A stretch of DNA of 64,000 nucleotides, taken from NCBI RefSeq assembly GCF_017355185.1, contig NZ_JADILJ010000018.1, positions 1-64,000 of the forward strand. Direction: 5' to 3'. Shown here one piece after another: positions 42,690 through 52,298 of the stretch. The notes beneath the pieces were generated by a model, which did not search any database, was not told where the DNA came from, and was given only the letters and a program-made list of their open reading frames with translations. A program made the position numbers and the translations under genes. The stretch comes from Rathayibacter sp. SD072. Lineage in GTDB: Bacteria > Actinomycetota > Actinomycetes > Actinomycetales > Microbacteriaceae. Every line of letters starts with the position of its first letter. Within the stretch, counting starts at the first letter, position 1.

Positions 42690-44251
42690 ACGCGCAGCGC
42701 GAGGCGCACGATCCGCACCGACGCCTCCTCGTAGCCGTCGCGCCGCCCGTCGAAGACCTCGGTCTCGCCGTCGTGGGCCCAGCCCGGGTCCTCCCCGGCG
42801 TCGCGGCGCACCGAGATGGTCAGGGAGTCGGTCGAGTACGACTCCACGACCGGCGCGCGCCAGCCGGGGATCCGCCCGACGATCGGAGTCGCCGTGCGGC
42901 CCAGCACGAGCGAGACCGCCCCGCGGGTGCGCGGCCGGCGTCCCGCGTGCAGGATGCGCACGTCCAGCTTCCCGTCGTCGAGCCGGCGGCGCGCGAGCGG
43001 CGCGGCCGTGCGGGGGTGCTCCTGATTGACGCCCACGAAGTACGACCAGACGAGCTCGCTCCGCCCGTCGCGCCGCAGCTCGAACGGATCCGTGCTGCGC
43101 ACGACCCGCAGGGCCGCGAGCACGGCGGACACGGGCTTGCCGAGCACCTTCTCGTGCTTCTCCCGCGCGGCCACGAATTCGGGGTAGACGCCGACCGACA
43201 CCGTGTTGAGCACCGTGATCGGATCGGAGTCGCCCGCCACGACCTCCGCCACGTCGACGTCGCGGCGCTGGCCGTGGGCGGCGGCGTCGAGGGCGTCCTC
43301 GATCGTGAGCAGCCCCAGCGCCTTCGCGAAGTGGTTCATCGTGCCGCCGGGCAGCACGAGCAGGGTCATGCCCTCCGCGCGGGCGAGCGCCGCGCCGACC
43401 GACATCGTGCCGTCGCCGCCGTAGACGCCGAGCACCTCCGGAGGCGTCCCGCCCGATCGGGCCTCGCGCACGACGTCCGCGAGCTCCTCCCCGTCCGCGA
43501 GGCGGTGCACACGGGCCCGCGGGAAGCGGTCGAGGATCATCGGCTCGGGATCGGGGCGGTGCGAGTCGCGGCCCGCCCCCGGGTTCAGCACCACGAGCAG
43601 CGACGCCCCGTCGCCCAGCGGCCGCGTGTCGACCGGGGGCAGCAGCGCGCGCTCCGAGACGGGCACGTGCCGGGGGGTCGCCGGCACCAGCACGCGCCCC
43701 AGCGTCGCGACGGCCGCGCCGAGCGCCGCACCGCCGAGCACGTCCGACAGCCAGTGGACCCCGACGTGCAGACGCGAGAACGCCACCGCCGCGGCCAGCG
43801 GCACGACGGCGGTGCCCACCTTCGGATTCTCCAGGGCGGCGCCGACGGCGAAGGCGGCGGCGCTCGCCGCGTGACCGGAGGGGAACGAGGGCGACGCGGG
43901 CACGCGGGCGAGCCTGCGCCCCACGGGCACGTCGACGATCAGCGGCCGCGCGCCGCCGAAGACGCGCTTGCCGATCAGGTTGGCCGCCGCGCTCGCGACG
44001 CTCAGCGACAGCACGCCGCGCACGGCCTCCCGGGGACGGCCCGCCGCCAGCAGCACCGCTCCGAGCGCGAACCAGAGCACCCCGTGATCCGCCGCCCGCG
44101 ACGCGGCGACGAGGGCGCCGTCCACGACGGCCGGAGAGCGTCTCGCATTCAGGCGCCGCGCCGCTCGGGCGTCCGCGCGGCGCACCGCCCGCGGCACGCC
44201 CGTCAGACGCCGGAGCAGGACGAGTGGGGGTCGTGTTCCGCGCAGGGCCAT
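42671..44251 (-). CDS. PAP2 phosphatase / diacylglycerol-kinase-like fusion
   Basis: The 526-residue protein joins two lipid enzymes. Residues about 40-190 form a membrane PAP2 phosphatase with all three motifs: KRVFGGARP, PSFPSGHAAS and SRLHVGVHWLSD. Residues about 215-520 form a diacylglycerol or sphingosine kinase-like domain with LNPGAGR, VYGGDGTMSVG and LPGGTMNHFAKALG. Such a fusion could turn phosphatidate into diacylglycerol and back, or act on an isoprenoid lipid; the real substrates are unknown. The ATG at 44251 starts a basic N-terminal tail. Its end overlaps the transporter operon tail to tail. Confidence 0.92.
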   Translation of the reverse strand: MALRGTRPPLVLLRRLTGVPRAVRRADARAARRLNARRSPAVVDGALVAASRAADHGVLWFALGAVLLAAGRPREAVRGVLSLSVASAAANLIGKRVFGGARPLIVDVPVGRRLARVPASPSFPSGHAASAAAFAVGAALENPKVGTAVVPLAAAVAFSRLHVGVHWLSDVLGGAALGAAVATLGRVLVPATPRHVPVSERALLPPVDTRPLGDGASLLVVLNPGAGRDSHRPDPEPMILDRFPRARVHRLADGEELADVVREARSGGTPPEVLGVYGGDGTMSVGAALARAEGMTLLVLPGGTMNHFAKALGLLTIEDALDAAAHGQRRDVDVAEVVAGDSDPITVLNTVSVGVYPEFVAAREKHEKVLGKPVSAVLAALRVVRSTDPFELRRDGRSELVWSYFVGVNQEHPRTAAPLARRRLDDGKLDVRILHAGRRPRTRGAVSLVLGRTATPIVGRIPGWRAPVVESYSTDSLTISVRRDAGEDPGWAHDGETEVFDGRRDGYEEASVRIVRLALRVYSTAD

Positions 44252-44293
44252 GGCCTCAGCCTAGGAGTCCGGGCCTGACGGAGCGCCGACCGC

Positions 44294-44965
44294 TCAGACC
44301 TCGCCGAAGCCCGATTCGACGAGGTCGCCGAGCCGGCCCACCGCCTCCTCCGCCTGCGGTCCGGTGGCAGAGATCACGACCTCGTCCCCCCGGTCCAGGC
44401 CCAGCGACATCACGCCCAGCAGGCTCGTCGCGTCCTTGCCGTTCGCGTCGATCCGCGCGTCGAAGGTGGTCGCGAGCTTCACGAAGTCGGCCGCCGGGCG
44501 GGCGTGCAGCCCGTTGGGATTGACGAGCACCACGCTGCGGCGCACGCCAGCCGCGACGGGCGGCTCCTCGGACGCCGGCGCGCCGGCACCGCGGGCCGAT
44601 TCCGCGGCGCGGACGACCTCCTCGAGCGAGGCTCCCGTCTCCGCCGCCACCGCCGCGGCGACCGCGCCCTCGACGAGCGGAGCGTCGACGAGGCGCACCC
44701 GCGCCCGCGCGTCGTCGTCGAGGAACTCCAGAGCCGTCTCGGCCGTCATGATCGCCGAGCCGAGATCGCAGAGCACCACCGCGCCCTCGCCCGAGTCCGC
44801 CTCGCCGAGGGCGGTCGAGATGCGATCGAAGCTGGTGCCGATCCCTCCCTCGTCCGTGCCGCCGGCGGCGACCAGCGCCACGGACGGCGCCATCTGCGCC
44901 GCCAGCTCCACGAGCCCCTCGGCGAGCCGCGCGCTGTGCGAGACGAGGACCAGCCCGACGCTCAC
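44294..44965 (-). CDS. dhaM: Dihydroxyacetone kinase phosphotransfer subunit DhaM with fused HPr domain
   Basis: The 223-residue protein has an N-terminal EIIA-Man-type domain (about 1-125) with the phosphate-carrying His10 in LVLVSHSARLAEG, a short linker, and a C-terminal HPr domain (about 143-223) with NPNGLHARPAADF (His154) and the Ser-containing LLGVMSLGLD. It passes phosphate from PTS enzyme I to the ADP held by DhaL. The enzyme I-like domain found at the end of E. coli DhaM is absent. The GTG overlaps the dhaL stop (GTGA). Confidence 0.93.
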   Translation of the reverse strand: MSVGLVLVSHSARLAEGLVELAAQMAPSVALVAAGGTDEGGIGTSFDRISTALGEADSGEGAVVLCDLGSAIMTAETALEFLDDDARARVRLVDAPLVEGAVAAAVAAETGASLEEVVRAAESARGAGAPASEEPPVAAGVRRSVVLVNPNGLHARPAADFVKLATTFDARIDANGKDATSLLGVMSLGLDRGDEVVISATGPQAEEAVGRLGDLVESGFGEV

Positions 44966-45609
44966 GCTGCCGCCTCGGCCGCCGCGCGCAGCAGCAGCAC
45001 GGTCGAGACGCTTCCCGGGTCGCGGTGACCGACGGCCCGCTCCCCCAGGTAGCTCGCCCGGCCCTTGCGCGCGACGAGCGGATCGGTGGCCTCGGCTCCG
45101 GTCTGCGCGGCCTCGGCTGCAGCGGCGAGGACCTCCGCCGGCGCCGCTCCCCCTGCGACCGCGGTCCCTGCCGCCTCGACCGCCGGGATCCACGCGTCAA
45201 CCATCGTCTTGTCGCCGGCCTCCGCCTTGCCCCGCAGCACGATGCCGTCGCGGGCCGCGGTCAGCAGTGCGACGAGGGCCTCGCCGTCGAGCGACTCCTT
45301 CCCGGCGACCGCCGCCGACGCCTTGAGGAACGCCGTGCCGAAGAGCGGGCCGGACGCGCCTCCCACCGTCGAGATCAGCGTCGTCGCCACGAGCTTCAGC
45401 ACCTCGGCCGGAGTCGACCCGCCGCCCGTCGCCTCGAGCTTCGCGACGACGGCCTGGAAGCCGCGGTCCATGTTCTCGCCGTGGTCGCCGTCGCCGATCG
45501 CCCGGTCCAGGGTGATGAGCTCCACCCGGTGCTCCGCGATCGACTGCGCCGCCGCCCGCACCCACCGGGTCGCCCACTCGGCGTCGAGCGCCGTCCGTCC
45601 GTCCTGCAT
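44962..45609 (-). CDS. dhaL: Dihydroxyacetone kinase ADP-binding subunit DhaL
   Basis: The 215-residue subunit has the Mg-ADP binding aspartates in DRAIGDGDHGENMDRG (about 35-50) and GGASGPLFGTAFL and DAWIPAVEAA of the helical barrel. It uses phosphate from DhaM to phosphorylate dihydroxyacetone held by DhaK. The length is normal. It starts with ATG at 45609, 68 bases after dhaK, and is coupled to dhaM by a four-base overlap. Confidence 0.95.
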   Translation of the reverse strand: MQDGRTALDAEWATRWVRAAAQSIAEHRVELITLDRAIGDGDHGENMDRGFQAVVAKLEATGGGSTPAEVLKLVATTLISTVGGASGPLFGTAFLKASAAVAGKESLDGEALVALLTAARDGIVLRGKAEAGDKTMVDAWIPAVEAAGTAVAGGAAPAEVLAAAAEAAQTGAEATDPLVARKGRASYLGERAVGHRDPGSVSTVLLLRAAAEAAA

Positions 45610-45677
45610 CGTTCCCTCTCCTGCGACCGCTCCCGCGGCCGTCGTGTCGTCTGCGTCCCGGGCGCCGTGCGCGTCGA

Positions 45678-46679
45678 TCAGCGTCCCCAGCGCAGCGCGG
45701 CGGTCTCGACCGGCGCGTCCCAGAGCTCGGTCATCGCAGCATCCAGCTTCAGCACGCTCAGCGAGAAGCCCTGCATCTCGAGCGAGGTGACGTAGTTCCC
45801 GACCAGGCTGCGGGTGACCTCGATGCCCTTCTCGGCGAGCACCTCCGCGGCGCGGCGGTAGGCGATGTAGAGCTCGACCAGGGGCGTTCCGCCCATGCCG
45901 TTGACGAAGAGCAGCACGCTGTCGCCGGAGGAGAACGGCAGGTCCTCGAGGATCGGGCCGAGGATGCGGTCGACGATCCGGTCCGCCGGCTCGAGGGCGA
46001 TCTTCTCGCGGCCGGGCTCGCCGTGGATCCCGATGCCGATCTCGATCTCGTCGTCGCCGAGCTCGAAGCTGGGCTCCCCCGCGTGAGGGACGATCGACGG
46101 CGAGAGCGCGACGCCCATCGAGCGGACGTTCGCGTTCACCGCCTCGGCGATCGCGGCGACCGCGTCGAGGGAGTCGCCGCGCTCGGCGGCCGCTCCCGCG
46201 ATCTTCTCGACGAGCACCGTCCCCGCCACCCCGCGGCGCCCTGCCGTGTAGAGCGAGTCCTTGACCGCGACGTCGTCGTCGATGACGACGGAGCGGACCT
46301 CGATGCCCTCGGCCTCGGCGAGATCGGCGGCGGTCTCGAAGTTGAGCACGTCCCCCGTGTAGTTCTTCACGAGGTGGAGCACACCCGCTCCGCCGTCGAC
46401 GGCCTGCGTGGCCGCGACGATCGGATCCGGGGTGGGCGAGGTGAACACCGGCCCCGGCACCGCCGCGTCCAGCATCCCGTGACCGACGAAACCGGCGTGC
46501 AGCGGCTCGTGGCCGCTCCCTCCACCGCTGACGATCCCGACCTTGCCCGAGCGCGGTGCGTCGACGCGCACGACGAACAGCGGGTCCGTCTCGACCCGGA
46601 CGAGATCGGCGTGCGCGAGGCCGAAACCGGCCACGGACTCCGCGACGACGTTCTTGGGGTCGTTGATGAGCTTCTTCAT
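45678..46679 (-). CDS. dhaK: Dihydroxyacetone kinase substrate-binding subunit DhaK
   Basis: The 333-residue subunit binds dihydroxyacetone covalently through His219 in [11 protein letters not shown], the match for His218 in E. coli. [21 protein letters not shown] and [14 protein letters not shown] are also conserved. The product, dihydroxyacetone phosphate, enters glycolysis. It is the first gene of dhaK-dhaL-dhaM; the 148 bases upstream probably contain the promoter. No glycerol dehydrogenase, glycerol facilitator or DhaR regulator gene is nearby. Confidence 0.95.
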   Translation of the reverse strand: MKKLINDPKNVVAESVAGFGLAHADLVRVETDPLFVVRVDAPRSGKVGIVSGGGSGHEPLHAGFVGHGMLDAAVPGPVFTSPTPDPIVAATQAVDGGAGVLHLVKNYTGDVLNFETAADLAEAEGIEVRSVVIDDDVAVKDSLYTAGRRGVAGTVLVEKIAGAAAERGDSLDAVAAIAEAVNANVRSMGVALSPSIVPHAGEPSFELGDDEIEIGIGIHGEPGREKIALEPADRIVDRILGPILEDLPFSSGDSVLLFVNGMGGTPLVELYIAYRRAAEVLAEKGIEVTRSLVGNYVTSLEMQGFSLSVLKLDAAMTELWDAPVETAALRWGR

Positions 46680-46827
46680 CGAGGTCTCCTCCAGGGTCCG
46701 ACCACCGCTCGACGTCCGGGGCGATCCGGCTCGGGGTGGATCACGGCCCGCTCCGTCGCGGACAGCACTGCCACGTTACGCCCTGGCACCGCGGAGGCGC
46801 AGGCTCCTCGACGCGGGTCGGGGACGC

Positions 46828-47886
46828 TCAGTCCTCCCGCTGCGTCTCGGCGACCCACGCGTCGAGCTTCGCCGCGGCCGCTCCGGAGTCGACGGCCTCG
46901 GCCGCTCGCTCCATCGCGGAGCGGAAGCGCTCCAGGATCGCGGTCTGGATGAGGGACGGGTCGCGGGCCAGGTCGTAGGCGATGAGCCCCGCGGCCGCGT
47001 TGAGCAGCACGATGTCCCGGACGGGTCCGCCGTCCCCCGCCAGGACCGAGCGCACCACCCGCGCGTTGTACGCGGCGTCCTTGCCGCGGAGCTGGTCGAT
47101 GCTCGCCCGGCGCAGCCCGAGGTCGCGGGGGTCGAGGTCGTGCTCGACGACCAGGCCGCGCGACACCTCCCAGATGTGGCTGTGGCCCGTGGTCGTCAGC
47201 TCGTCGAGCCCGTCGTCGCCGCGGAAGACGAGCGCCGTCGCGCCGCGGGTCCGGAACACGCCGACGAACAGCGGCACGCGATCCAGGTGCGCGACCCCCA
47301 CCGCCGAGGCCTCGGGACGCGCCGGGTTGCACAGCGGGCCGAGGAAGTTGAAGACGGTCGGCACTCCGAGCTCGGCCCGCACCGCCCCCGCGTGGCGGAA
47401 GCCGGGGTGGAACATCGCGGCGAAGACGAAGGCGATGCCGGTGCGCCGGAACACCTCGGCGACGCGCTCGGGCGGCAGCGTCAGATCCACGCCCAGCGCG
47501 GCCAGGACGTCCGAGGACCCGGACGAGGAGGACGCGGCCTTGTTGCCGTGCTTGATCACGGGAGTGCCCGCCGCCGCGGCGATGATCGACGCGGTGGAGG
47601 AGATGTTCACGGTGCCGAAGCGGTCGCCGCCCGTCCCGACGATGTCCAGCGCCATCGGATCCACGTCCAGGGGCACCGCGTGCTCGAGGATCGCGTCGCG
47701 GAAGCCCACGATCTCGTCGACGGTCTCGCCCTTCGCCCGCAGCGCGATCAGCAGCCCGGCGAGCTGCGCCGGGGTCGCCTCGCCCTGCATCACCCGCTCC
47801 ATCGCCCACGTCGCCTCCGAGACGCTCAGATCGGAGGAGTCGAGCAGAGAGCTGAGAAGACGCGGCCAGGACAGGGTTTCCGACAT
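46828..47886 (-). CDS. trpD: Anthranilate phosphoribosyltransferase
   Basis: The 352-residue enzyme adds phosphoribose to anthranilate in tryptophan synthesis. Motifs: [16 protein letters not shown] (about 81-96) for [26 protein letters not shown], and [11 protein letters not shown]. It stands apart from other trp genes and next to ctaE. A GATAAT -10-like hexamer on the minus strand (47896-47901) ends nine bases before the ATG at 47886, so the leader is very short or absent. It diverges from ctaE. Confidence 0.95.
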   Translation of the reverse strand: MSETLSWPRLLSSLLDSSDLSVSEATWAMERVMQGEATPAQLAGLLIALRAKGETVDEIVGFRDAILEHAVPLDVDPMALDIVGTGGDRFGTVNISSTASIIAAAAGTPVIKHGNKAASSSSGSSDVLAALGVDLTLPPERVAEVFRRTGIAFVFAAMFHPGFRHAGAVRAELGVPTVFNFLGPLCNPARPEASAVGVAHLDRVPLFVGVFRTRGATALVFRGDDGLDELTTTGHSHIWEVSRGLVVEHDLDPRDLGLRRASIDQLRGKDAAYNARVVRSVLAGDGGPVRDIVLLNAAAGLIAYDLARDPSLIQTAILERFRSAMERAAEAVDSGAAAAKLDAWVAETQRED

Positions 47887-47951
47887 GGCACTCAGATTAT
47901 CCGGGTAGGAACGCCGTACGGGAAGTGCGAATCACCCCTCCGGCCATCGTC

Positions 47952-47957
47952 CATAAT
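47952..47957 (+). promoter_or_regulatory. -10 element of ctaE, leaderless spacing
   Basis: CATAAT ends seven bases before the GTG at 47965 and no ribosome site is present. The divergent GATAAT of trpD lies 51 bases away. Confidence 0.55.
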
Positions 47958-47964
47958 GGTCTGT

Positions 47965-48594
47965 GTGACGAGCAGCACTCTTACCCCCACGGCCACCGCG
48001 CCCGTAGTGAACCGACCCAACCCGGTCGCGGTCGGAACGATCGTCTGGCTGGGCAGCGAGGTCATGTTCTTCGCGGGCCTGTTCGCGATCTACTTCACCC
48101 TGCGCAGCACCTCCCCGGAGCTGTGGGAGGCCGAGACGAGCATCCTCAACGTGCCGTTCGCGAGCGTCAACACGGTGATCCTGGTCGCCTCCTCGTTCAC
48201 GTGCCAGTTCGGCGTGTTCGCGGCCGAGCGACTGCAGTCACGCTCCACCGGGCTCAGCCCGTTCAAGTGGGGCATGGTCGAGTGGTTCTTCCTCACCTAC
48301 GCCCTCGGCGCGATCTTCGTCTGCGGCCAGGTCTTCGAGTACGCGACCCTCGTCTCCGAGGGCGTCAGCCTCTCGAGCAACGCCTACGGCTCCGCGTTCT
48401 ACCTGACCACCGGCTTCCACGCCCTGCACGTCACCGGCGGGCTCATCGCCTTCCTCCTCGTCATCGGCCGCGCGTTCGCGGTCAAGAACTTCGGTCACAA
48501 GGAGGCGACGAGCGCCATCGTCGTCTCGTACTACTGGCACTTCGTCGACGTCGTCTGGGTCGGCCTCTTCGTGGTCATCTACTTCCTGAAGTGA
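47965..48594 (+). CDS. ctaE: Cytochrome c oxidase subunit III
   Basis: The 209-residue subunit of the aa3 oxidase has five membrane helices, with [30 protein letters not shown] in the first, [23 protein letters not shown] and [22 protein letters not shown] at the end (pieces of the family core). I chose GTG at 47965 over ATG at 47956: the protein then begins [15 protein letters not shown], as in relatives, and the CATAAT -10 overlaps the ATG and points to transcription starting at the GTG. It leads the ctaE-qcrC-qcrA-qcrB unit. Confidence 0.95.
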   Translation: MTSSTLTPTATAPVVNRPNPVAVGTIVWLGSEVMFFAGLFAIYFTLRSTSPELWEAETSILNVPFASVNTVILVASSFTCQFGVFAAERLQSRSTGLSPFKWGMVEWFFLTYALGAIFVCGQVFEYATLVSEGVSLSSNAYGSAFYLTTGFHALHVTGGLIAFLLVIGRAFAVKNFGHKEATSAIVVSYYWHFVDVVWVGLFVVIYFLK

Positions 48595-48650
48595 TGCGTG
48601 CCGCTCCGATGAACTCCTCCACCCCCGACCCCCGCAGGAAGGTTGCCTCG

Positions 48651-49457
48651 ATGGCCTCCCCGAAGACGAAGAGCCGTGCCAAGAAGGGTCGCCGTCACCC
48701 TCTCGCCACGCTGGCCCTGATCGCCATCGGCCTCGGTCTCACCGGCGGCACCTACGCGGCCGTCGGAGTCGCCACCTCGGCCTCCGCCGAGACCTCGGCG
48801 AACAGCCAGCAGACGATCGACGAGGGCTCGAAGCTCTTCGCCGCGAACTGCGCCACCTGCCACGGCCTCGACGCCGCCGGCACCGACAACGCTCCGTCGC
48901 TCATCGGCGTCGGAGCCGCCTCCGTCGACTTCCAGGTCGGCACCGGCCGCATGCCGATGCAGATGCACGGCCCGCAGGCGCTCGAGAAGCCTGTCCAGTT
49001 CACCGACGAGCAAGTCGCCGAGCTGGCCGCGTACGTCGCGTCCCTCGCTCCCGGACCCGCCATCCCGACCGGCGAGGTCCTCGACGGCCAGGGCGACACC
49101 GCCAACGGCGCCGAGCTCTTCCGCATCAACTGCGCCATGTGCCACAACGTCGCCGGAGCGGGCGGCGCGCTGACCGAGGGCAAGTTCGCTCCCCCGCTCG
49201 GCGGCGTCACCGAGGCGCACATCTACGAGGCGATGGTCACCGGCCCGCAGAACATGCCGGTCTTCAACGACCTGAACATCTCGCCCGAGGACAAGCGCGA
49301 CATCATCTCGTACCTCAAGTACCTCGAGGCGAACCCGTCCCCGGGCGGATTCGCGCTCGGCTCCCTCGGGCCGGTCGCGGAGGGCCTCTTCCTCTGGATC
49401 TTCGGCCTCGGCGCGATCGTCGCGCTCACGGTGTGGATCACCGCCCGCTCGAACTAG
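48651..49457 (+). CDS. qcrC: Cytochrome bc1 complex dihaem cytochrome c subunit
   Basis: The 268-residue subunit has an N-terminal membrane helix (about 17-38), two c-type haem sites (CATCH at 67-71 and CAMCH at 161-165, with distal Met candidates in MPMQMHG and NMPVF), and a C-terminal helix (about 243-264). In actinobacteria this dihaem subunit replaces the soluble cytochrome c and links bc1 to the aa3 oxidase. ATG at 48651 follows AGGAAGG; upstream in-frame ATGs at 48594 and 48609 lack ribosome sites. Confidence 0.96.
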   Translation: MASPKTKSRAKKGRRHPLATLALIAIGLGLTGGTYAAVGVATSASAETSANSQQTIDEGSKLFAANCATCHGLDAAGTDNAPSLIGVGAASVDFQVGTGRMPMQMHGPQALEKPVQFTDEQVAELAAYVASLAPGPAIPTGEVLDGQGDTANGAELFRINCAMCHNVAGAGGALTEGKFAPPLGGVTEAHIYEAMVTGPQNMPVFNDLNISPEDKRDIISYLKYLEANPSPGGFALGSLGPVAEGLFLWIFGLGAIVALTVWITARSN

Positions 49458-49532
49458 TAGACATCAGCGCCCTGACGGGCGTGACAACCCCCACGGCCCC
49501 GTACGGAGCCGATAGGCGTGAAAAGGAGAACC

Positions 49533-50591
49533 ATGGCAGAGCACGATGAGGGTGGCACGGACCTCGCCACCTCGTCGGCCACCGGGCACGGTTCGGCTCC
49601 GGCCGGCACCGCGGTCGTCACGCGGGGCCGGGTCCAGGACCCGGGCCTCCCGCCGCACCGCCCCCGGATGACCGATCTCGACCCCAAGGTCGAGAAGCGT
49701 GCCGAGCGCACGGTGTACACGCTCTTCTACCTCTCCTTCGCGGGATCCCTGTTCGCGGTCGCCGCGTACATGGCCTTCCCCATCACGGAGGAGATCGAGT
49801 CCGTCCGCCTGAACACGCTGTTCATCGGACTGGGCATGTCCCTCGCCCTCCTCGCGATCGGCATCGCGGCTGTCCACTGGGGCAAGCAGCTGATGTCGGA
49901 CCACGAGGGCATCGACATCCGCCACCCGGTCCGCTCCTCCGAGGACACCCGCGCGCGTGCGCTCGAGATCTTCGACCAGTCCGACAAGGAGTCCGGCTTC
50001 GGTCGGCGCTCGGTCATCCGCAACAGCCTGATCGCGTCGCTCGTCGTGTTCCCGCTGCCCGCGGTCATCCTGTTCCGCGGCCTCGGCCCGCAGGACCAGA
50101 ACCCCGTCGCACTCCTCAAGACCACCATGTGGAAGGAGGGCACCCGGCTCACGCTGGACCCCTCCGGTGCCCCGATCCTCGCGTCGGACGTCACCCTGGG
50201 CTCCGCCTTCCACGTGATCCCCGAAGGCCTCGACCAGGTCGAGGGCAAGCTCGAGGAGAAGGCCAAGGCCTCCGTCCTCCTGATGCGCCTGAAGCCCGAG
50301 GACCTCGTCGTCAGTGAGGGTCGCGAGACCTGGAACTACGACGGAATCGTCGCCTATTCGAAGATCTGCACGCACGTCGGCTGCCCTGTGGCGCTGTACG
50401 AGCAGCAGACCCACCACCTGCTGTGCCCGTGCCACCAGTCGCAGTTCGACATCAAGCACGAGGCTGCCGTCATCTTCGGCCCGGCGAAGCGCCCGCTTCC
50501 GCAGCTGCCCATCACCATCGACGACGAGGGCTACCTGGTCGCGCAGAGCGACTTCACGGAGCCCGTCGGACCGTCCTTCTGGGAGCGATGA
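49533..50591 (+). CDS. qcrA: Cytochrome bc1 complex Rieske iron-sulfur subunit
   Basis: The 352-residue protein has three membrane helices (about 67-88, 100-120, and 165-185), as in actinobacterial QcrA, and a C-terminal Rieske domain. The 2Fe-2S ligands are visible: Cys279 and His281 in CTHVGC and Cys298 and His301 in CPCHQSQFD. It moves electrons from menaquinol to the dihaem subunit. ATG at 49533 follows AAAAGGAGA. Its stop overlaps the qcrB start by four bases. Confidence 0.96.
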   Translation: MAEHDEGGTDLATSSATGHGSAPAGTAVVTRGRVQDPGLPPHRPRMTDLDPKVEKRAERTVYTLFYLSFAGSLFAVAAYMAFPITEEIESVRLNTLFIGLGMSLALLAIGIAAVHWGKQLMSDHEGIDIRHPVRSSEDTRARALEIFDQSDKESGFGRRSVIRNSLIASLVVFPLPAVILFRGLGPQDQNPVALLKTTMWKEGTRLTLDPSGAPILASDVTLGSAFHVIPEGLDQVEGKLEEKAKASVLLMRLKPEDLVVSEGRETWNYDGIVAYSKICTHVGCPVALYEQQTHHLLCPCHQSQFDIKHEAAVIFGPAKRPLPQLPITIDDEGYLVAQSDFTEPVGPSFWER

Positions 50592-52252
50592 CTCACATGT
50601 CCACCACCACACCGTCACGACCCGCGTCGTCGCCCCAGGGCGACGGCGACGGCGTCATCCTCGGCAGCGGCAAGCTTCAGAAGGGCTACGTCGGAGCCGC
50701 ATCGAACTACATCGACGAGCGCACGAGCATCTCGGCCGTCGTCAAGGAGTTCGGCCGCAAGATCTTCCCCGACCACTGGTCCTTCCTCCTCGGCGAGGTC
50801 GCGCTCTACAGCTTCGTCATCATCCTGCTGTCGGGCACCTTCCTCACGTTCTTCTTCCAGGCCTCCATGGTCGAGACGCACTACGAGGGCAGCTACCTGC
50901 CGATGAAGGGCATCGAGATGTCCGCGGCGATGGCCTCGTCGCTCGACATCTCGTTCGACATCCGCGGCGGCCTGCTGATGCGCCAGATCCACCACTGGGC
51001 GGCACTGCTGTTCGTGGCCTCGATCGGCCTGCACATGCTCCGCATCTTCTTCACCGGTGCGTTCCGCAAGCCGCGCGAGCTCAACTGGGTCATCGGCTTC
51101 GTCCTCTTCATCCTCGCGATGGCCGAGGGCTTCACCGGCTACTCGCTCCCCGACGACCTGCTCTCGGGCAACGGCCTCCGCATCATCGACGGCATGGTCA
51201 AGGGCATCCCGATCGTGGGCACCTGGATCTCGTTCCTGCTCTTCGGCGGCGAGTTCCCGGGCACCGACATCGTCGGCCGCCTGTACACCCTGCACATCCT
51301 GCTCCTGCCGGCGCTGGTGCTCGCGTTCATCGCGCTGCACCTCGTGTTCGTGGTCGTCCACAAGCACACCCAGTTCCCCGGTGCGGGCAAGACCGAGCAG
51401 AACGTCGTCGGCTACCCGGTCCTCCCGGTGTACGCCGCCAAGGCCGGTGGGTTCTTCTTCATCGTCTTCGGTGTCGTCGTCCTCATCGCGTCGCTGTTCA
51501 CGATCAACCCGATCTGGAACTACGGCCCCTACGACCCCTCGCCCGTGTCCGCCGGCACCCAGCCCGACTGGTACATCGGCTTCGCGGACGGCGCGCTGCG
51601 CCTCGTTCCGCCGGGACTCGAGTGGGCCATCCCGGGCATCGGCACGCTGTCGTTCAACATCCTCATCCCGCTCGTCGGCCTGGGTCTGTTCATCGTCGCG
51701 GTCATGCTGTACCCGTTCCTCGAGGCCTGGATCACCGGTGACAAGCGCGAGCACCACCTGCTCGACCGCCCGCGCAACGCCGCCACCCGCACCGCGATCG
51801 GCGCCGCCGGAGTGACGTTCTACGCCGTCCTCTGGGCCGCGGCGTCCTCCGACATCATCGCCACGCACTTCCACCTCACGATGGAAGGCGTCATCCACGC
51901 CCTGCAGTTCAGCCTGATCGCCGGCCCCTTCATCGCGTACTTCATCACGAAGCGCATCTGCCTCGCCCTGCAGAAGAAGGACCGCGAGATCGCTCTGCAC
52001 GGCTTCGAGTCCGGCCGCATCGTCCGCCTCCCCGGCGGTGAGTTCATCGAGGTGCACCAGCAGCTCGACGAGTACGAGCGCTGGAAGCTGGTCAGCCAGG
52101 ACGAGTACGAGCCGCTGATGATCCGCCCGGACTCGCGTGGTCGCATCACCGCCCCGCAGCGCGTCCGTGCCGGCCTCTCCCGCTGGTTCTTCGAGGACCG
52201 CATCACCCCCGTCACCCAGAAGGAGCTCGAGAGCTCGCACAGCGAGCACTGA
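50588..52252 (+). CDS. qcrB: Cytochrome bc1 complex cytochrome b subunit
   Basis: The 554-residue subunit has the cytochrome b core of about eight helices, haem-ligand histidines in MRQIHHWAALLFVASIGLHMLRIFFTGAF (pieces) and LYTLHILLLPALVLAFIALHL, and a PDWYIGF motif in the quinol site where PEWY is common in other groups. The C-terminus has an extra domain of about 120 residues (GFESGRIVRLPGGEFIEVHQQLDEYERW in part), typical of actinobacteria. ATG at 50588 overlaps the qcrA stop; a second ATG follows three codons later. Confidence 0.96.
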   Translation: MTHMSTTTPSRPASSPQGDGDGVILGSGKLQKGYVGAASNYIDERTSISAVVKEFGRKIFPDHWSFLLGEVALYSFVIILLSGTFLTFFFQASMVETHYEGSYLPMKGIEMSAAMASSLDISFDIRGGLLMRQIHHWAALLFVASIGLHMLRIFFTGAFRKPRELNWVIGFVLFILAMAEGFTGYSLPDDLLSGNGLRIIDGMVKGIPIVGTWISFLLFGGEFPGTDIVGRLYTLHILLLPALVLAFIALHLVFVVVHKHTQFPGAGKTEQNVVGYPVLPVYAAKAGGFFFIVFGVVVLIASLFTINPIWNYGPYDPSPVSAGTQPDWYIGFADGALRLVPPGLEWAIPGIGTLSFNILIPLVGLGLFIVAVMLYPFLEAWITGDKREHHLLDRPRNAATRTAIGAAGVTFYAVLWAAASSDIIATHFHLTMEGVIHALQFSLIAGPFIAYFITKRICLALQKKDREIALHGFESGRIVRLPGGEFIEVHQQLDEYERWKLVSQDEYEPLMIRPDSRGRITAPQRVRAGLSRWFFEDRITPVTQKELESSHSEH

Positions 52253-52262
52253 CCTCCTTCCC

Positions 52263-52298
52263 CGAAGGGCCCGGACGATCCGTCGTCCGGGCCCTTCG
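52263..52298 (+). terminator. Terminator after qcrB
   Basis: Perfect 16-bp arms (52263-52278 and 52283-52298, CGAAGGGCCCGGACGA and its complement) with a TCCG loop, 10 nt past the stop codon. The stem is very stable, but no T-run follows. Confidence 0.8.
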
